Positions 1 through 12,248 of a stretch of 64,000 nucleotides of DNA are shown here, one piece after another. The position numbers and the translations under genes are program-made. A model generated the notes under the pieces. The model saw only the letters and a program-made list of their open reading frames with translations, had not been told where the DNA came from and did not search any database. Every line of letters begins with the position of its first letter. Position 1 is the first letter of the stretch. The stretch comes from Amanita rubescens. Taxonomy: Eukaryota > Basidiomycota > Agaricomycetes > Agaricales > Amanitaceae. The stretch lies in NCBI GenBank assembly GCA_015039365.1, contig WION01000294.1:1-64000 (forward strand), read 5' to 3'.

Positions 1-56
1 AGTGCTTTGTCGTCCAATTCTTCTCTCCAGGCTGGCGGCCTTCATCCTGGATCTGA

Positions 57-1065
57 CTATCTGTGATCTTGATCATCTAGAGCGCTGAACGTCAGTATTG
101 TAAACCTGAAAGACGGTGAGAGAAACTCAACATTTTCGTCTTTGATCTTTTTTACTTCTGTCTTCGCTACGCGCTCTTCAACTTCATCAGTTTCGCCTTC
201 ACGCACGAAGCCTCCATATTTCACGATGTTGTCGTCTTCCCCGTCTTCTTCCTGTTCGTGGTCTCCCTTCTTGTTATGGTTCTTGTTCTGTTCCCATCCT
301 GGAAGTAGAGCCGACTTAGCTCCGCCTTTCTTCTTCGTGTTCCTAGCAGATGGCAGGTTAGTGAGAAAAAGATAAAATTGTAACGAACATACTTCCTGGT
401 TTGGTTATCATCTGACTTTCCTTTGATATTGACGTGACATAGGTTGTGTTGTGCGGAAGCCATCGGTAGCTTCTTCTTCTTACTCTTATCCTCGTCTTCT
501 CTGCTTTCCTCTGAGCCAGACTCGTGTTCTTCCAGTTCACAATCGTTGTCTTTTAGAGAACTATGGTGAGTTGTTTGAACGCATATATGTAGTTACACGT
601 ACCTTCAGCTGAGGCCTTCTTGGACTGATCGCTGTCGTCCTCTTCCGCTTCACCATCTTCAACGTCATCCGATGCCGTCGGATGTGAACGGCTGGTAGGA
701 ATATCTACAGATGGTTAGTAGCCATAAATGCATATGAGGAACTTATGAGGTTCGTTCGAATCGTTCCGTGCTTTCTTTTTTGACTTTGTGGATGCTGCCG
801 CTATGATGGGCGCTGTTCGGCGTACGTGTATGCGTGGAAATATTGATCGAACTGACCGTTACGGCGTCGATTGCCTTTCTCGACGCGTCTGACGCGGCCA
901 TACTACGCGTACGTTCACGCTCGCGTTGCTCATCTTCGCGTACCAAGCCATCTTCCATACTAGCAGCATCCTTAAGTGTTTGGTACGTTTTTCTTTCCGT
1001 TCTTCTGCTTCTTTACGAGCCTGGGCAGCTTCTTCCTCAGGACGGGGATTCTCATGGACATGATT
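57..1065 (-). CDS. Charged hypothetical protein, multi-exon
   Basis: I do not recognise this gene. On the minus strand several short open blocks share strongly charged composition and are separated by plausible short introns. The first block (about 1060-980) is Glu/Arg/Lys-rich and helical-looking. The next (about 958-745) holds a run rich in RE and ER. Further blocks near 704-608 and 546-405 are Asp/Glu-rich followed by a Lys run (KSKKKKLP). The last (about 355-57) has KNTKKKGG and a tail reaching a stop at 57-59. Donor and acceptor sites are visible between the later blocks (GTACGT at about 607; CTAG before 355). The first two blocks are not in the same frame, so either an intron is missed or there is a frameshift. 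A nuclear protein is suggested only by composition. It lies head-to-head with the Plavaka relic. Confidence 0.4.
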
Positions 1066-1157
1066 ACGCTTATCGTGGTGGTAAGGAAGGAAGGGACTTT
1101 GTTACAAGTCACGCACGTCAATACCACTGCACCCCAGCCAATAGAACGCAATTCCCC

Positions 1158-4100
1158 ATGCCATTTCGTGCCCGAGTCTTCCAGCCACGCAGCCTTCCTT
1201 GTCCCCTTGGTTGCGGAAAGTTCTTTGTTAACGAAACTGGGGTCAAATGTCATCTCCACACTCACCGCCGTCAACTACGTTCTCAGAGTCCACAACGCGC
1301 TCGGAGTCCATGTAGACGTGCTCGGAGTCCTCTAGGATCAGTGCCTAGCCCAGACCCTCCACAATTCGATTCTGAACACGAATTTGACGTCGATGACTTC
1401 AACTACGCAAACAATGGCCAGGATTCTGAACCTCCAACACGGCCCCCATCTCCCAGGCCAGGTAATGCAGCGCAGCAACCACGCAAGCCATTAGAACGGG
1501 TAACTTACCATCCAACTATCGATGGGGAGTTCGATCTTTACGTTTAGGCTCAGACGTGCTTACGTGCCATACTACAGGTCGGCCTTGTGATCGCACAGGG
1601 AGCTTTCTTCCCAATAATGCTGTGCCACCACCTTGGGAGGATCCAGGCCCTGATGACTTCTCGCCGTTCCGTGATAGAGCTGATTTTGAGCTCGCAGAGC
1701 TTCTTTACCGCGATGTCCAGATGCCCAAGAGTTCCATTTCAAGACTAATGCAGATATGGGCCTGTAAACTTGACGACCCCGATGATGAGCCACCATTTCT
1801 CCATGCTGAAGATTTGTACGACACAATCGACGCCATAGAACTCAGCGACGTCGCATGGCAGTCCTTTTCAGTATCTTACAATGGCACAGTCCGTGAAGGT
1901 GAAGATGCGCCATGGAAACGCGCAAGTTATGAACTATGGTTCCGTGATCCCCTTCAAGTGTTGAAGAACCAGCTTGCAAACCGTGATTTTGCAAAAGAGA
2001 TGGACATTGCACCGAAGAAAGTCTATGACAACTCTGGGAAGTGACGGTATCAGGATCTCATGTCGGGGCAGTGGGCCTGGCGTCAGGCGGTATATATCTG
2101 AAGTTTACCCGTGTTTCAATGTACTCATCAAGCTTTTACAGGATATCATTGCATCTGAGCCACGCCATCGCGGCTCTGTTTTTTGCCCTATTGTTCTCGG
2201 GAGTGACAAAACGACGGTATCTGTCGCAACGGGTCAGAATGAGTATTACCCACTGTATCTGTCAAACGGCCTCATTCACAATAATGTACGCCGGGCGCAT
2301 CGCAATGGTGTTTCCCTTATCGCTTTCTTAGCAATCCCAAAAAGTAAGCAATGTCAAATACTGTACTAAGAATTAATATTCACGGGTTTGTTGAATATAC
2401 TAGCGGACAGGGAAAATGAGGATAGCGATGAATCCCGCAGGTTTCGACGGCATTTATTTCAAGGCTCCCTCGCTCGCATCCTGCATTCGGTGAAGCCAAA
2501 CATGATGGATGCAATTGTATTACGATTTGCAGACAGTCACTATCGAAAAGTTGTATTTGGTCTTGGGCCCTAGATTGGTGATTATCCGGGACAAGTCCAG
2601 TTGATCTGCATCGTCCAAGGGTGGTGCCCAAAGTACGAGAAGTACCTTAATGTTATCTTTAATCAACAATTAAATTTCAATGCAGGTGCACGGCAAAGGG
2701 AACTGAACTCGATGGACTGCGAGGTCGGCGAACACATGAGCTGACGGTCATTCTGCAAAGTGGCCTTACCACTAGCAAACTATGGAAGGATTACGGTATT
2801 GTTGATGGGATTATGGTACGTTTAGCGTTATTGTCTCAGTCTTTGTTAGCTCATCGCCTGAATGGCAGCCGTTCACACATAGTTTTCCACGGGCCGACAT
2901 TCATGAGCTATTGTCACCTGACATTCTCCACCAACTTATCAAAGGCGTCTTTAAGGATCACCTCGTCACATGGGTGGAAAGCTACATCAAAAGCGAACAC
3001 GAACCTTCAGAAGCAGCCAAAATTCTAGCCGAAATCGATCGTCGGTATGTCATTACTTCATAACATCAGTCGTTCTCACTGAAGGACAAATCTCAAGTAT
3101 TGCTGCGGCAGCCCATTTTCCCGGCCTACGGAGATTTAAGGAAGGACCTGGATTTAAACAGTGGACTGGAAAGGATTCAAAGGCACTTATGAAGGTACGG
3201 CCCTCATTATAATAGTTATCATAAATTAAACTGATTTATTAGGTGTATCTCCCAGCAATAACAGGCCTTGTACCTGCTCGCATGGTGCGGGCAGTTCGGT
3301 ATTTTCTAGATTTTTGTTATTACGCCCGCCGGTCTGTACTCGATGACAATGACTTGAACAAACTTGATGAGTTACTCGCGAAATTTCATGAAGAAAAGGA
3401 GATTTTTCGGCAGGTTGGCGTACGCGAAAAAGGTTTCAACTTGCCACGTCAACATGCGCTTACACACTATCGACAAGTCATCATCGATTTCGGTGCTCCA
3501 AATGGCCTTTGTTCCTCAATAACAGAATCAAAACACATAGAAGCGATTAAGGAACCGTATCGGCGGAGTAACAGAAACCAGCCATTAGCATAAATGCTCC
3601 AGACTAATCAACGGATGGACAAACTGAATGCCGCCCACGTCAACTTTACAGCCCGGCATATGCTTGACGTTTCTTTATTTGACGAACGCAAAGGGCCATC
3701 ACCACAAGTAGTCAAAACACTTCAGACGTTAGTCCCAGAGGGAGACGACGATGACGACAAAGCAGCTACAGACGATCCTCTGGGTGAAACGAATATGGCT
3801 CAAACTGCGGGTATAGTATTTTTCATTCTAGACCATGGCTATAGAAGTTAACGTACCTTAGTCTGTTCTTATTCAAGAGATGTCGATGAACTAGCTACCC
3901 AGCTAGGGATTCCGTCTCTAAGTGATCATATCTCCCGGTTTCTGTATGAACGAGATCACCCAAATGTCAAGACCCCTCTGGCCGACATCCCAATAGTGGA
4001 CTGCCCAGAATATACCGGGAAGATATGTCTTTCCGTCTGCTATCGCGCAATATTATGCCCCCAGCGACATGTCAGGAATTCGTGGTATGCATCGCGAGCG

Positions 4101-4429
4101 GATACGGTCAACAGAGTCATGGTCAAAGGGCCCGAGCGCCGTGATTGTGTCTTTGTCGTCCACAGTGATGAGTTGCCAGGGTTACGTGGGATGGATGTTG
4201 CGCAAGTGAAACTTCTGTTCACAATCCAACCAAAGCGGCACATAGTCTATCCATGTGCTCTCGTCTCATGGCTCAGTGTCGTTGGTGACGAGCCGTGTCC
4301 TGACGCAGGCATGTGGCACGTGGAGCCAGATTTTGACCGAAACGGGGATCAGTCGAGTCAGTCATTCATCTAGAAGCAATTCTGCGGGGAGCGCATCTCA
4401 TCGGAATTGCAAATGACGAATTTCTGTGA
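1158..4429 (+). pseudogene. Plavaka-type transposase, decayed
   Basis: The order of conserved blocks matches Plavaka transposases of basidiomycetes. An N-terminal C2H2-type finger (CPLGCGKFF, two His about 15 residues on, near 1200-1265) is followed by GRPCDRTGSFLP, FELAELLYRD, QDLMSGQWAW, ILGSDKTTVSVATGQN, RRAHRNG, FPGLRRFKEGPGFKQWTG, GAPNGLCSSITESKH, and a C-terminal part ending near DEFL at 4429. Introns are recognisable, for example 2090-2141 (52 nt, phase 0). The gene is dead. In-frame stops occur at 2042-2044 (TGA), 2571-2573 (TAG) and 3591-3593 (TAA) inside otherwise conserved blocks, and the frame shifts near 4020, 4130 and 4350. Most of the frame survives, so inactivation seems fairly recent. 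I could not identify terminal inverted repeats or a target-site duplication. Confidence 0.88.
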
Positions 4430-4857
4430 CAGCCAGACTTCTTTTCGAACATTTTATGTTAACAGGTTTATGTGAAATAATATTCTGAGGTATGTACTAT
4501 ACCTTCTTTCCGTTGTGCAAAGCTCTGAATTAATGCTGCTCGTGATGATCACCAGCGTCGCCCTGCCACACGCCGCTTTTATTGCTCCCGACCAGTTTAC
4601 CCGTCATACCATATCCCTTCAACAATTTGAGTTGTGTGTTAGATTGACGTATTCTGGACAATGACAAGAGGTGGTATAGTAGCAGTAGAAACTTAAATTT
4701 GGTGTAATGGCTCTTATATTCTATGTCGTGCTGTGTACCCTTTTTGCGTTGTGTACCTTTGTCTACTTTCACACAAGATCAAAGTCAAACATAACAAAGT
4801 ATATGTCCCAAAGCTAAAGCAGCACATATCAAACTCTAAGCTACCAAACTAACATAG
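4430..4857. other. Intergenic, no gene seen
   Basis: AT-rich spacer between the transposase relic and the end of the 2OG-Fe(II) oxygenase gene. The open frame on the minus strand here is short and has no codon or motif support. It probably contains the 3' flank of both genes; I see no convincing transposon end. Confidence 0.5.
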
Positions 4858-6841
4858 CTACCTCACTCGCCTTCGATCAGAAGCAAAAGGACGAGGTTGT
4901 AGCCCAAACTTCTGGACATCTCCAAAGCCTGCTTCCTTATCCTCCAGATCTTCTAGGCTCTTCTGGGGAGAGAAGAACACAGAGCCAATCCTTCCAGGTG
5001 TCACATTGTGAAGCTTTGAGTGAAATGGAGGGATCGTGAATCTAGAGACATAATGGAATATGTCTGTAGACTCAAAGAAACAGATGTGGCCTGGCCTATA
5101 GCTACAGTTGGTCAGTAAGGATCTGAAAATGAAGAGGGAAAGGGACAGGGACTTACGCTAACTTTGCATCCAACTGGCCCATTATCATTTCCCCCTTGTG
5201 GTAGAAGCCACAAGGGAAAGAGACCGTGGGCCCTTGGTCCTTATCATCAATGTGGAGGCTCCCCTGGAGCTTCCAAATCAGAGCCCTCCCAAGCCAAGGT
5301 CCAGGATCCTCCTTGACCCAGACGCCAGCATCAAAGGCTTTCTTGAACTTCCGGTAAGCCTCAGGGAAAAGGACCTTGAAGTATTCCGCTAACGTAATGG
5401 CCAAGGGACTGGTTGCCTGATAATAAACTTCCACTGCCTGACGACGGTCTGAGCCCAAATGGGCCCCAGGACCAAGAATCTGAAGGAAGGAATGTTCAAG
5501 AAAGGAAAAATGAGAAGAAGGGAGGAGATCTTACATTTGGATGGCCTTGCTGGTGCCAACATTGGACTAGATGGAGGACTCCCTTCCTCTCCTCGATTAT
5601 TTTGTTTCCTGTACCCTTGTCTTTAAAGGTATTGACTCGAGGGTTAGGGTCGTCACTGTCAAAAAGATGCCGTTTTTCAGGACCCTTGATGACAGGCTGC
5701 ATATGATGGAATAAATGCTGAGTGCGCTCATGGTATGACGTCAACATGTCTCCCTAACAAGAATATTATTATTATCAGCAAAATGGAACAAAAGAGGTGG
5801 AGAGACATACTGCAATTCCATCACTAACAATCTGTTTAAACACCTTTTTTGCCCGTGAGAGGTAGTTGATGTCCCTGTTGGCAACCTGAATGTTGAAATT
5901 GTGCTGGTGGGCTCCTGGCTCAGTCGCTGGTTTGAGGGTGTATTTGAGTGGAGGTTCATCATAAACCCTCTCAGCAAGGTAGAACAGGAGGGGAACTCCA
6001 TCCTTGTCGAAATACTGACCAGAGACGGCTCGGGAGGGATATTTGCCACTCTCTAGTTGCCTAGACCTGCCTTCTAGGTAGTTTATTGTGTTTTTGTCCT
6101 TTCGGACAGCGCGGAGGTCGGCAAGAGAGAAGGGGAGGGTGATTCTGTCGGCACATTCTGTGAATTTGATGATGCGCTGTTGGGCCTCTCGTATTGTATG
6201 ATTGAATCGGGCTTCAAGGCCCCGAGAAGTCCCCGTGGTGCCGATGGACAACTGAAGAGATGGGGTGTAGCGGACAACATCAGGAACCATTTGCTCCTTG
6301 CTGTATTCCTGGGAAAACAGTGAATTCCATTATAAGATTGTCAAAGGAGGGATTGGCTCACCGGAAGCTTCTTACTAGTAGCCTTTTTGTTTCCCTTTCC
6401 AGAACATTTTTCAGGGTCCAGCAAATCTTCAAGATAAACCGGACCGTCATTTGATTCCAAAGAGCGAGTGGCAGGGGATGGTGACCTATGTGCAGGAGGT
6501 GCAGACGACGAAGACCTAGAGCGCGCACGTCCTCGCTGCTGCCTCTGAAAAAAGAAATTGTCAAATTTGGTCCAGAATGAGATTTTGTAGAGTTAGCGTA
6601 CCTCCTCCACCCTATTTTTAGCTTTGGAACGAACAGGAGAGGGAGATGCGGACCTAACGCGATGCGGTGGTTGCTGCTGGGTATGAAAATCGTCAAATCT
6701 CTATTAATATCTGTAAAGACAACTTACCACCAGTCTCTTGCTAGCCCGGCGAGCCGATCTACGAGGAGCATCGGGGGAAACTGGAGACATGGAAGACTTA
6801 GAGGGCAGAGGCATGTCGGCAGTTCTGAGAGTCTGAGACAT
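4858..6841 (-). CDS. 2OG-Fe(II) oxygenase, TET/JBP-like basidiomycete family
   Basis: About 540 residues in seven exons that join in frame with GT-AG introns. The start ATG is at 6839-6841. The N-terminal 120 residues are basic and Ser/Arg/Pro-rich (RRSARRASKR, RGRARSRSSSS), as expected for a nuclear protein. The catalytic part is at the C-terminus: an HxD pair (His 5252-5254, Asp 5246-5248) in a block beginning after WLGRALIWKL, then YRPGHICFFESTDIFHYVSRF-like strands, in which the distal His is at 5053-5055 followed by an Arg. This HxD...H...R order is that of Fe(II)/2-oxoglutarate dioxygenases. The surrounding residues fit the TET/JBP-like family expanded in mushroom genomes, whose members oxidise 5-methylcytosine where tested. 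Substrate here is inferred. The exon carrying the second His joins at phase 2 through a clear GTAAGT donor. No disruption was seen. Confidence 0.78.
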
Positions 6842-8959
6842 TGGATTGACCTGCCCTAAAGTCACGTGACACACGCAAAAAGCGGCCTCCAGCTCACTTC
6901 TTTTTAACAATCCAAGTCAAAGGTTTTTTTTTTACAAGTCCAAGCGCAACTACTATGTGCTACTTATCGAAGCGTAAAAAAAGAGAAAGTGCTCCGGAGC
7001 AGAAGAAGTATCATAAAAATAATAATAAAGGAAGCAGTCAATGCGCACAACGGCACTTTTGAGGGGACCTGAAGGGAGAATCAACACACACAATGGCTTC
7101 TTTGAGGGGACCCGAAACAACGACACTCTTGAGGAGTATACATGCAAAAGCATGGCGGGCAGTAAATAAAGCCCTGAGTCGAATCTTGAGGAGATAGAAG
7201 AGGGAGGAGGTCCTGTGCGTGAAGACAACAATGCGTCTCTAATGCCAAAGGCAAAAATCAATTGAGCTCCAGTTTACAAAACAGATATCACGTACCGTTG
7301 GTCCAATTCCCTCCTCTGTGCGCTCAGCTGGAGACGTTCTCATCTCACTGCTAGGCCGAGCGCAAAAAAAGAAAGCGCGCAGCGCACTGAAGTGCACCCA
7401 GCGCTTGGAGACGTCCTCATCTCACTCTTGAGTGGGCTGGAAACGGAACCATCACGCTACGGTGCCCGCTGGCGCCGCATGGATGGTCCGAATGAGAAGC
7501 AGAGTGTTTCTTCACCGGGGTGGCCAAACGACCGGCAAATTTGCACCCTGCCTTACCCGTCTGCCACAAAGGGCTATGCCTAAGCATCGAGGACTGAAGG
7601 GAGGAAAAGCACTGAGACTTGGGGGGGAGGGAGTGGAAGGGAGTGGGGGGAGGGAGTAGGGAAGCAAAAAATGCGCGTGAGACGTGCGCAGTTCAAGCTA
7701 GAAAAGGAAATCTATATTTAGCACAAGGTTCCCACAATAAGTATGCCTTTTATCTTGTTCATTTCTTAACGCTATTGTTTTATTCTGGTGTCTACAGACA
7801 GCTATTGAAACCTCCTTTCAAATGGTACCAAGTCTGTTTTGTTTTTTTTCCTTACTGGACCTGAAGACCCAGATTTCGACAGGCTTTCCAGATTTGGAAG
7901 GTCGGTGGTCTTGCAACCCGCGACTTGCGCATCCTGATCGCTTTACGCGGTGGAGAAGTCGGAAGAACGAGAGAGAGAAGAATAAGACCGCGTGAGGGCG
8001 ACAAGAAGGACAAGGTAAGTTCCTTGCTCGCTACTGGCTGAGGGTGACGGTCGGGATAGAACGTAGAACAACTTCGACGGGATCGGACACCGCGGATGGG
8101 ATGAAAGGTCGAGATAACGTATGTGCCACATCACGAGCTAGCACTCAATCATGAGTAGTTAGGCGAATTCTCCCCCACAGAACCGTCATGGGGAGAATGG
8201 GAAATGGTTTTGATACAAGGTGAGTGCCCGGTATTGTCCTTGTTGAAACGACTGACACGCGTTTGTGTTTAGACGAGAGTCCCATCAGGCTTTCCTGCCA
8301 ATTCGGATGACATGAGTGACAGGTAGACTGCGGGTCGCCCGTTGCTCCGTAGAACAGACTTTGGGTCATTCTGCGAAGGCAAGACTATGGGTCAGCCTAT
8401 CTTTCACGCGGGTGCGAGAGGCTTGGGACACGGAGAAGAGGAGGCAGAGAGGGGCTATCTGCGTGGGCAGCTTATGAGCAGGTAAATCTCATTCATTTCC
8501 ATCTCTTCTCTATTATCGCTTAACCATGTCGTATAGGCACGAATGGACCGACACAAGTGGGAAGACTCAATCGACTTTTTAATGCGTTCGGAGAGTTCCT
8601 TGACACTCTCCAGCGCTTCTGGATAACGATGAACTGATAATGACTCTTTGCGAGTCTCTTCCCCACAACTTAAAGAATTTTTTCGGCGGAGATGAGGGAT
8701 AGGATTTTCGGGATAATTTCCCGAGGGTACGAGTGTAATAGGTAAGTTCTGCTACACCCGTAGTGTTAACAACTTTGTCGCAAGAGGATCGTCTCCTTCT
8801 GCGTTCCTGAACGTACGCAGCAGCGCTCGCTAGGTACCTTCCTTCCCAACTTCAGAAGGACCGGAGATCGGTTTAGAATGTCTGGATATCTAGCATTTCG
8901 TCTGTCATGTAGTCAAATGGTAAAATTTTTGAATTGAACTCACCAGGCGTCTTCAATTT
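6842..8959. other. Long intergenic stretch with no supported gene
   Basis: About 2.1 kb without a recognisable coding block. It includes short imperfect repeats: GAGGGGACC-containing segments near 7058-7140, and GGAGACGT(T/C)CTCATCTCACT at about 7330 and 7410. G-rich runs occur near 7620-7660. Several open frames of 60-110 codons exist on both strands but have no family resemblance, and some use non-ATG starts. Confidence 0.5.
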
Positions 8960-9310
8960 CCCGTTGCTTCTCGCGTATCACACCGTGACACCGCCATCTT
9001 TCTTGGCTTGGCGGTCGCCTTTGACAGAAACCAGTGCATCCCGGCTTGATTCGCATCGCACATCGGGCATCCTTACTTCTAACCAAATTTTGGTCTGACC
9101 ATGCAGCTTGATCAGAAACTCTGCAGGACGTATCTCGCGCGCTGCTCGTCGAGGTATGGTTTCGTTAGACCCCACAAACATCTCATAATCGTCTAGCAGG
9201 TGCGCCCAAATGGAATGATTATCATCGTCTTTTGAACTTGTGCATGATCTCGTAGAGCATTTGATGAGCTGAAGTTCTTCCAATTGTTGGGTAATCGTCT
9301 TTTCATCCAT
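8960..9310 (-). pseudogene. RWD-domain protein, N-terminal fragment
   Basis: From an ATG at 9308-9310 the minus strand reads QQLEELQLIKCS, then WAHLLDDYEMFVG, AEFLIKLHGQTKIWLEVRMP, and LVSVKGDR. This is the pattern of an RWD domain (the N-terminal domain of RWDD2-like proteins, GCN2 and some RING proteins). The frame then breaks after GGVTV. The continuation, IREKQREIEDAW before a GTGAGT donor at about 8945, is in another frame, which suggests a small indel. I could not follow a C-terminal domain further downstream. RWD domains mediate protein contacts; no enzyme activity is implied. It sits next to the squalene monooxygenase relic. Confidence 0.5.
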
Positions 9311-9503
9311 GTGCCTTTAGAAGAGGGATATTAGGATGATTGAAGTTGATCTAGCTTCATTTGACGCTCACGACTGTAATAAGAAAGTGGTGCGGCAAAT
9401 GTCGGCATGCTCGTATTTATTTTGTCACTGTCCAAACTGCATCATGTATAATGCGTCCGTACTATTAGGGTATACATGATATAATCTAGCAAAGCCAAAA
9501 ACA

Positions 9504-10877
9504 CTATGACGGCTTGATCCAGCTCAAACCAACAGCCATACCCAAAATAACAAATGCAAAGGGCAATTTGAATATGCTCAAGAGTACTTTTGGATGGGCC
9601 GCATGGTCATGAGGTGCCCACCATCTAATATCTGACCAAAGCAATGGACCAAACACGATACAGGCTGTCCAGAACTAGGGACGATATTAGGCCATGATAG
9701 GGCAACAGGGCATGGCTACTTACAGTCCGTATACTCTTACTTGAAACAGCCCGTCCGTAGGACGTCAAGTTCTTCACCTGAATAAAGTGACGTTAGAATC
9801 ATCTAGAAGCGGCAGAAAATCAGACAAACCGTCAGCGCCGAATAAATCATATAGAGCCACGCTCAGGATATTGACAGTTGCAGATAGGGGTTTTCGGTTC
9901 CAATGCCACCGATGAAGCACCTGGCGGACACGTTTCCAATCCGTCAAGTCTTTGACATGGGATAGGAACCCACGGAGTAAGACGGCATCATGAAGTGCCA
10001 CCGTCATTCCGCCGCCCATCAGAAGATGCCGCATGTTCCAAGAGTCACCTATGAGGATGACACCTTTCTTACCATCCGATGATGCCTGCCGGATAGGAGG
10101 TAAGAACGAATTTGGCATTCGCCGTAATCGATCGTTTTCTAATGCATTGCGGATGGACTGGTGGACCGTCGGAGGCAATTGGATTAAAACATTGTATATA
10201 TGCGTCTGCATGGAGTCATCAATATCAGGGAAGCAATATATGGAATGGAATTACCTTGATATCCTTCGGAAGCGGTACTTTCAGGTCAACAAGTATTCTG
10301 GTGTCCTTTTGACCGATTTGGTACATCAAAACTGGTTGTACGAGCGCAACTGTCCCGTGTTGTGGAATCGGCAGCATAGCATCCTCAAGGATGGCACCGA
10401 TGAAATGGCCGTTGGTAGTTCTGAAATTGGAGAAACAGCCGTCCAGGTCCGCGAAAAACGACTCGTTTTCAGCATCAGAACCCGCGTCAGGGACAGGCAG
10501 CTCATGTGACGGTGTTTTGGAAGAGGATATTGGGCTTTTCCGTGTCGCGCGTACCCCAATTACGCGGTTCGAATCACTGTTTTACAGTAATTCCGGTACT
10601 GTCGCCTCTATAACGTCAACGCCCTTTGCCTGTCTTGCTGCCTGACGTAAATTCATCACGAAGCGCCCATGGTGGAAGCTACAACCTTGGTATTACCCCT
10701 CCCGGCTGGAGAAGTTCCCCCCACAATCTGGTCCAGTTCAGCAAGCGAGCGCTCCAACAATGCGATTCGGAGAAGTTTGCCATTCGACCTGGGAATCGTT
10801 GAAAGGGCGTGAGCAAGGGCAGAACCAGCAATTCCTGCGCCAACGATGAGCACGTCGTAGTGCAAATGTTGACTCAT
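9504..10877 (-). pseudogene. ERG1: Squalene monooxygenase, internally deleted relic
   Basis: The minus strand from ATG 10875-10877 begins with a dinucleotide-binding motif (DVLIVGAGIAGSALAHAL) and IALLERSLAELDQIVGG, the start of squalene epoxidase. Later blocks are also characteristic: FIGAILEDAMLPIPQHGTV, ILIGDSWNMRHLLMGGGMTV, RKPLSATVNILSVALYDLFG, LRTGCFK, and FWTACIVFGPLLW before a stop at 9504-9506. The enzyme makes 2,3-oxidosqualene in the ER for ergosterol synthesis. Pieces are missing compared with the family: the segment after the first FAD motif, about a dozen residues after CFSNFR, and some 60 residues before FWTAC. A TAA interrupts the frame at 10582-10584, and the frame shifts near 10690. 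It is a decayed duplicate; a functional copy must be elsewhere. Confidence 0.85.
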
Positions 10878-11212
10878 GAAACTCGTGTGCGACGCGAGGG
10901 TATAATTTTGAGGATACGTAGAAAGCGAGTTACGAACGAAAATGGTACCACTTTCCGTTTTCGGCATCTCGGTGATTCCCGCACTCAACGCCGACAGCGA
11001 TAACGTCAACGCTCCCCTAAGAACTTTATCAGCTGCCAGTTCATGCACTAATTGCCCCATTTAGCGTTCGAAATGCACTTCTAAGCTATTCAGCTCCGCG
11101 CTTGGCGGGGAGTCGACACACGTTCATGATAGTTTCTCACCCAAATCGGAATATCAAACCAGGGCATACGCTCGTCGAAAACAAAAATCCAAATTGCATT
11201 GCAAACATGACG

Positions 11213-12177
11213 TCAACGGTAAGGCTTACTCCCCGACGGCCAAAAGCTTTTTTCATACGCCTCAAAACGGCCCGGACGCGTATAATACTCCGTACGCATC
11301 GGATTATTAGCGGCTCTCGGATCCCGTACGACAGGGACTGGGGCTGGCGGATGGTCCTCGTCTATCGCTTCGTCTCGCGTCGTGAGCTCCCAAATAGGCC
11401 TATCCTCGGTTACCCCTGACGAACCCTCCGATGAAACCGGAAACGACTTGAGAACGACCTAGCCACAACTAATAAAATAAATTCAGCTGACCACGAGCCG
11501 CAAACATTACCTTCAGATCTTCTGAAACCCCCAGATACCATTCCAACTGTGGTCTAGCTGGTTCCGCTTCTTCTTCTACTACCTCGTGTGAGTCGTTTAC
11601 TTCGGCATCTGTCTCCATCGGTACGTCGTCAACCGTCGGTTCTGTTTCACCGACGTCTTCCTCACAACTCTCTTCAGCGGGAACACAGGGGTCCTGATAC
11701 ACTTTGATACTGACGATCAAAAGCCATCAGGGACACGAGTTAACATCGGCGATAAGGGCGGTCCTTACTGGCAGGGCCTTCTCATGGGACTAACCCTGAG
11801 CACGTCAAAACGTGCCTGAGGACCAATCACAACCTCCCCATTTTTGTGCGGTGGGGGGAACCGATGACCAATGTAATCCTCCGTACCCTCGTGCTTGAAA
11901 TAACACGCATGTCGATTTACGTCGTCTTCCTCCGCTCTCAGCTTGCTAACAATCCACTGGTCACGCTAGGCATCAATTTGACACCACATCCACCATGACG
12001 ACGACCCCTACTCACCAGTTTTGATGGTTCCCGATTGGCCGCAACGACCAGTTCGCCTTGCCTCACGCAAAGGAACAACGGTTCCGTTTGCGGATTAGCA
12101 AGAGGTCCAACGTAGCGCACGTAATTCCAGCCTTCGAGAGCGAGTGGAGAGGTATAGGCTGGGGTAGTATTCGACAT
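11213..12177 (-). CDS. Hypothetical protein, four exons
   Basis: Not recognised. The ATG is at 12175-12177 (MSNTTPAYTSPLALEGWNYV). The exons join in frame: the first ends at a GTGAGT donor and the second starts WIVSKLRAEEDD. The second contains YFKHEGTEDYIGHRFPPP. The third is very acidic (DVGETEPTVDDVPMETDAEV) and ends EWYLGVSEDLK. The last has DRPIWELTTRDEAIDEDHPP and YYTRPGRFEAYEKSFWPSGS and stops at 11213-11215. Predicted length is about 250 residues. There is no signal peptide or membrane segment. A TATATATA box about 65 nt upstream and clean splicing argue that it is a real gene among relics. Sticky, proline-poor segments such as WNYVRYVGP suggest a folded N-terminal domain. Confidence 0.6.
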
Positions 12178-12240
12178 CGTTGATCGACGTCACTAGTATG
12201 CTCTGATGATGGGACGGCGGTTGATCATTGCTTCTTTAGC

Positions 12241-12248
12241 TATATATA
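12241..12248 (-). promoter_or_regulatory. Likely TATA box
   Basis: The octamer TATATATA lies about 64 nt upstream of the ATG of the minus-strand gene starting at 12177. It is the only such A/T box close to that start. Confidence 0.45.

Noticed and set aside
7392..7864. Small plus-strand genes near 7.5 kb
   Set aside because: Overlapping short frames in different phases with low-complexity Gly stretches; no splice or motif support.
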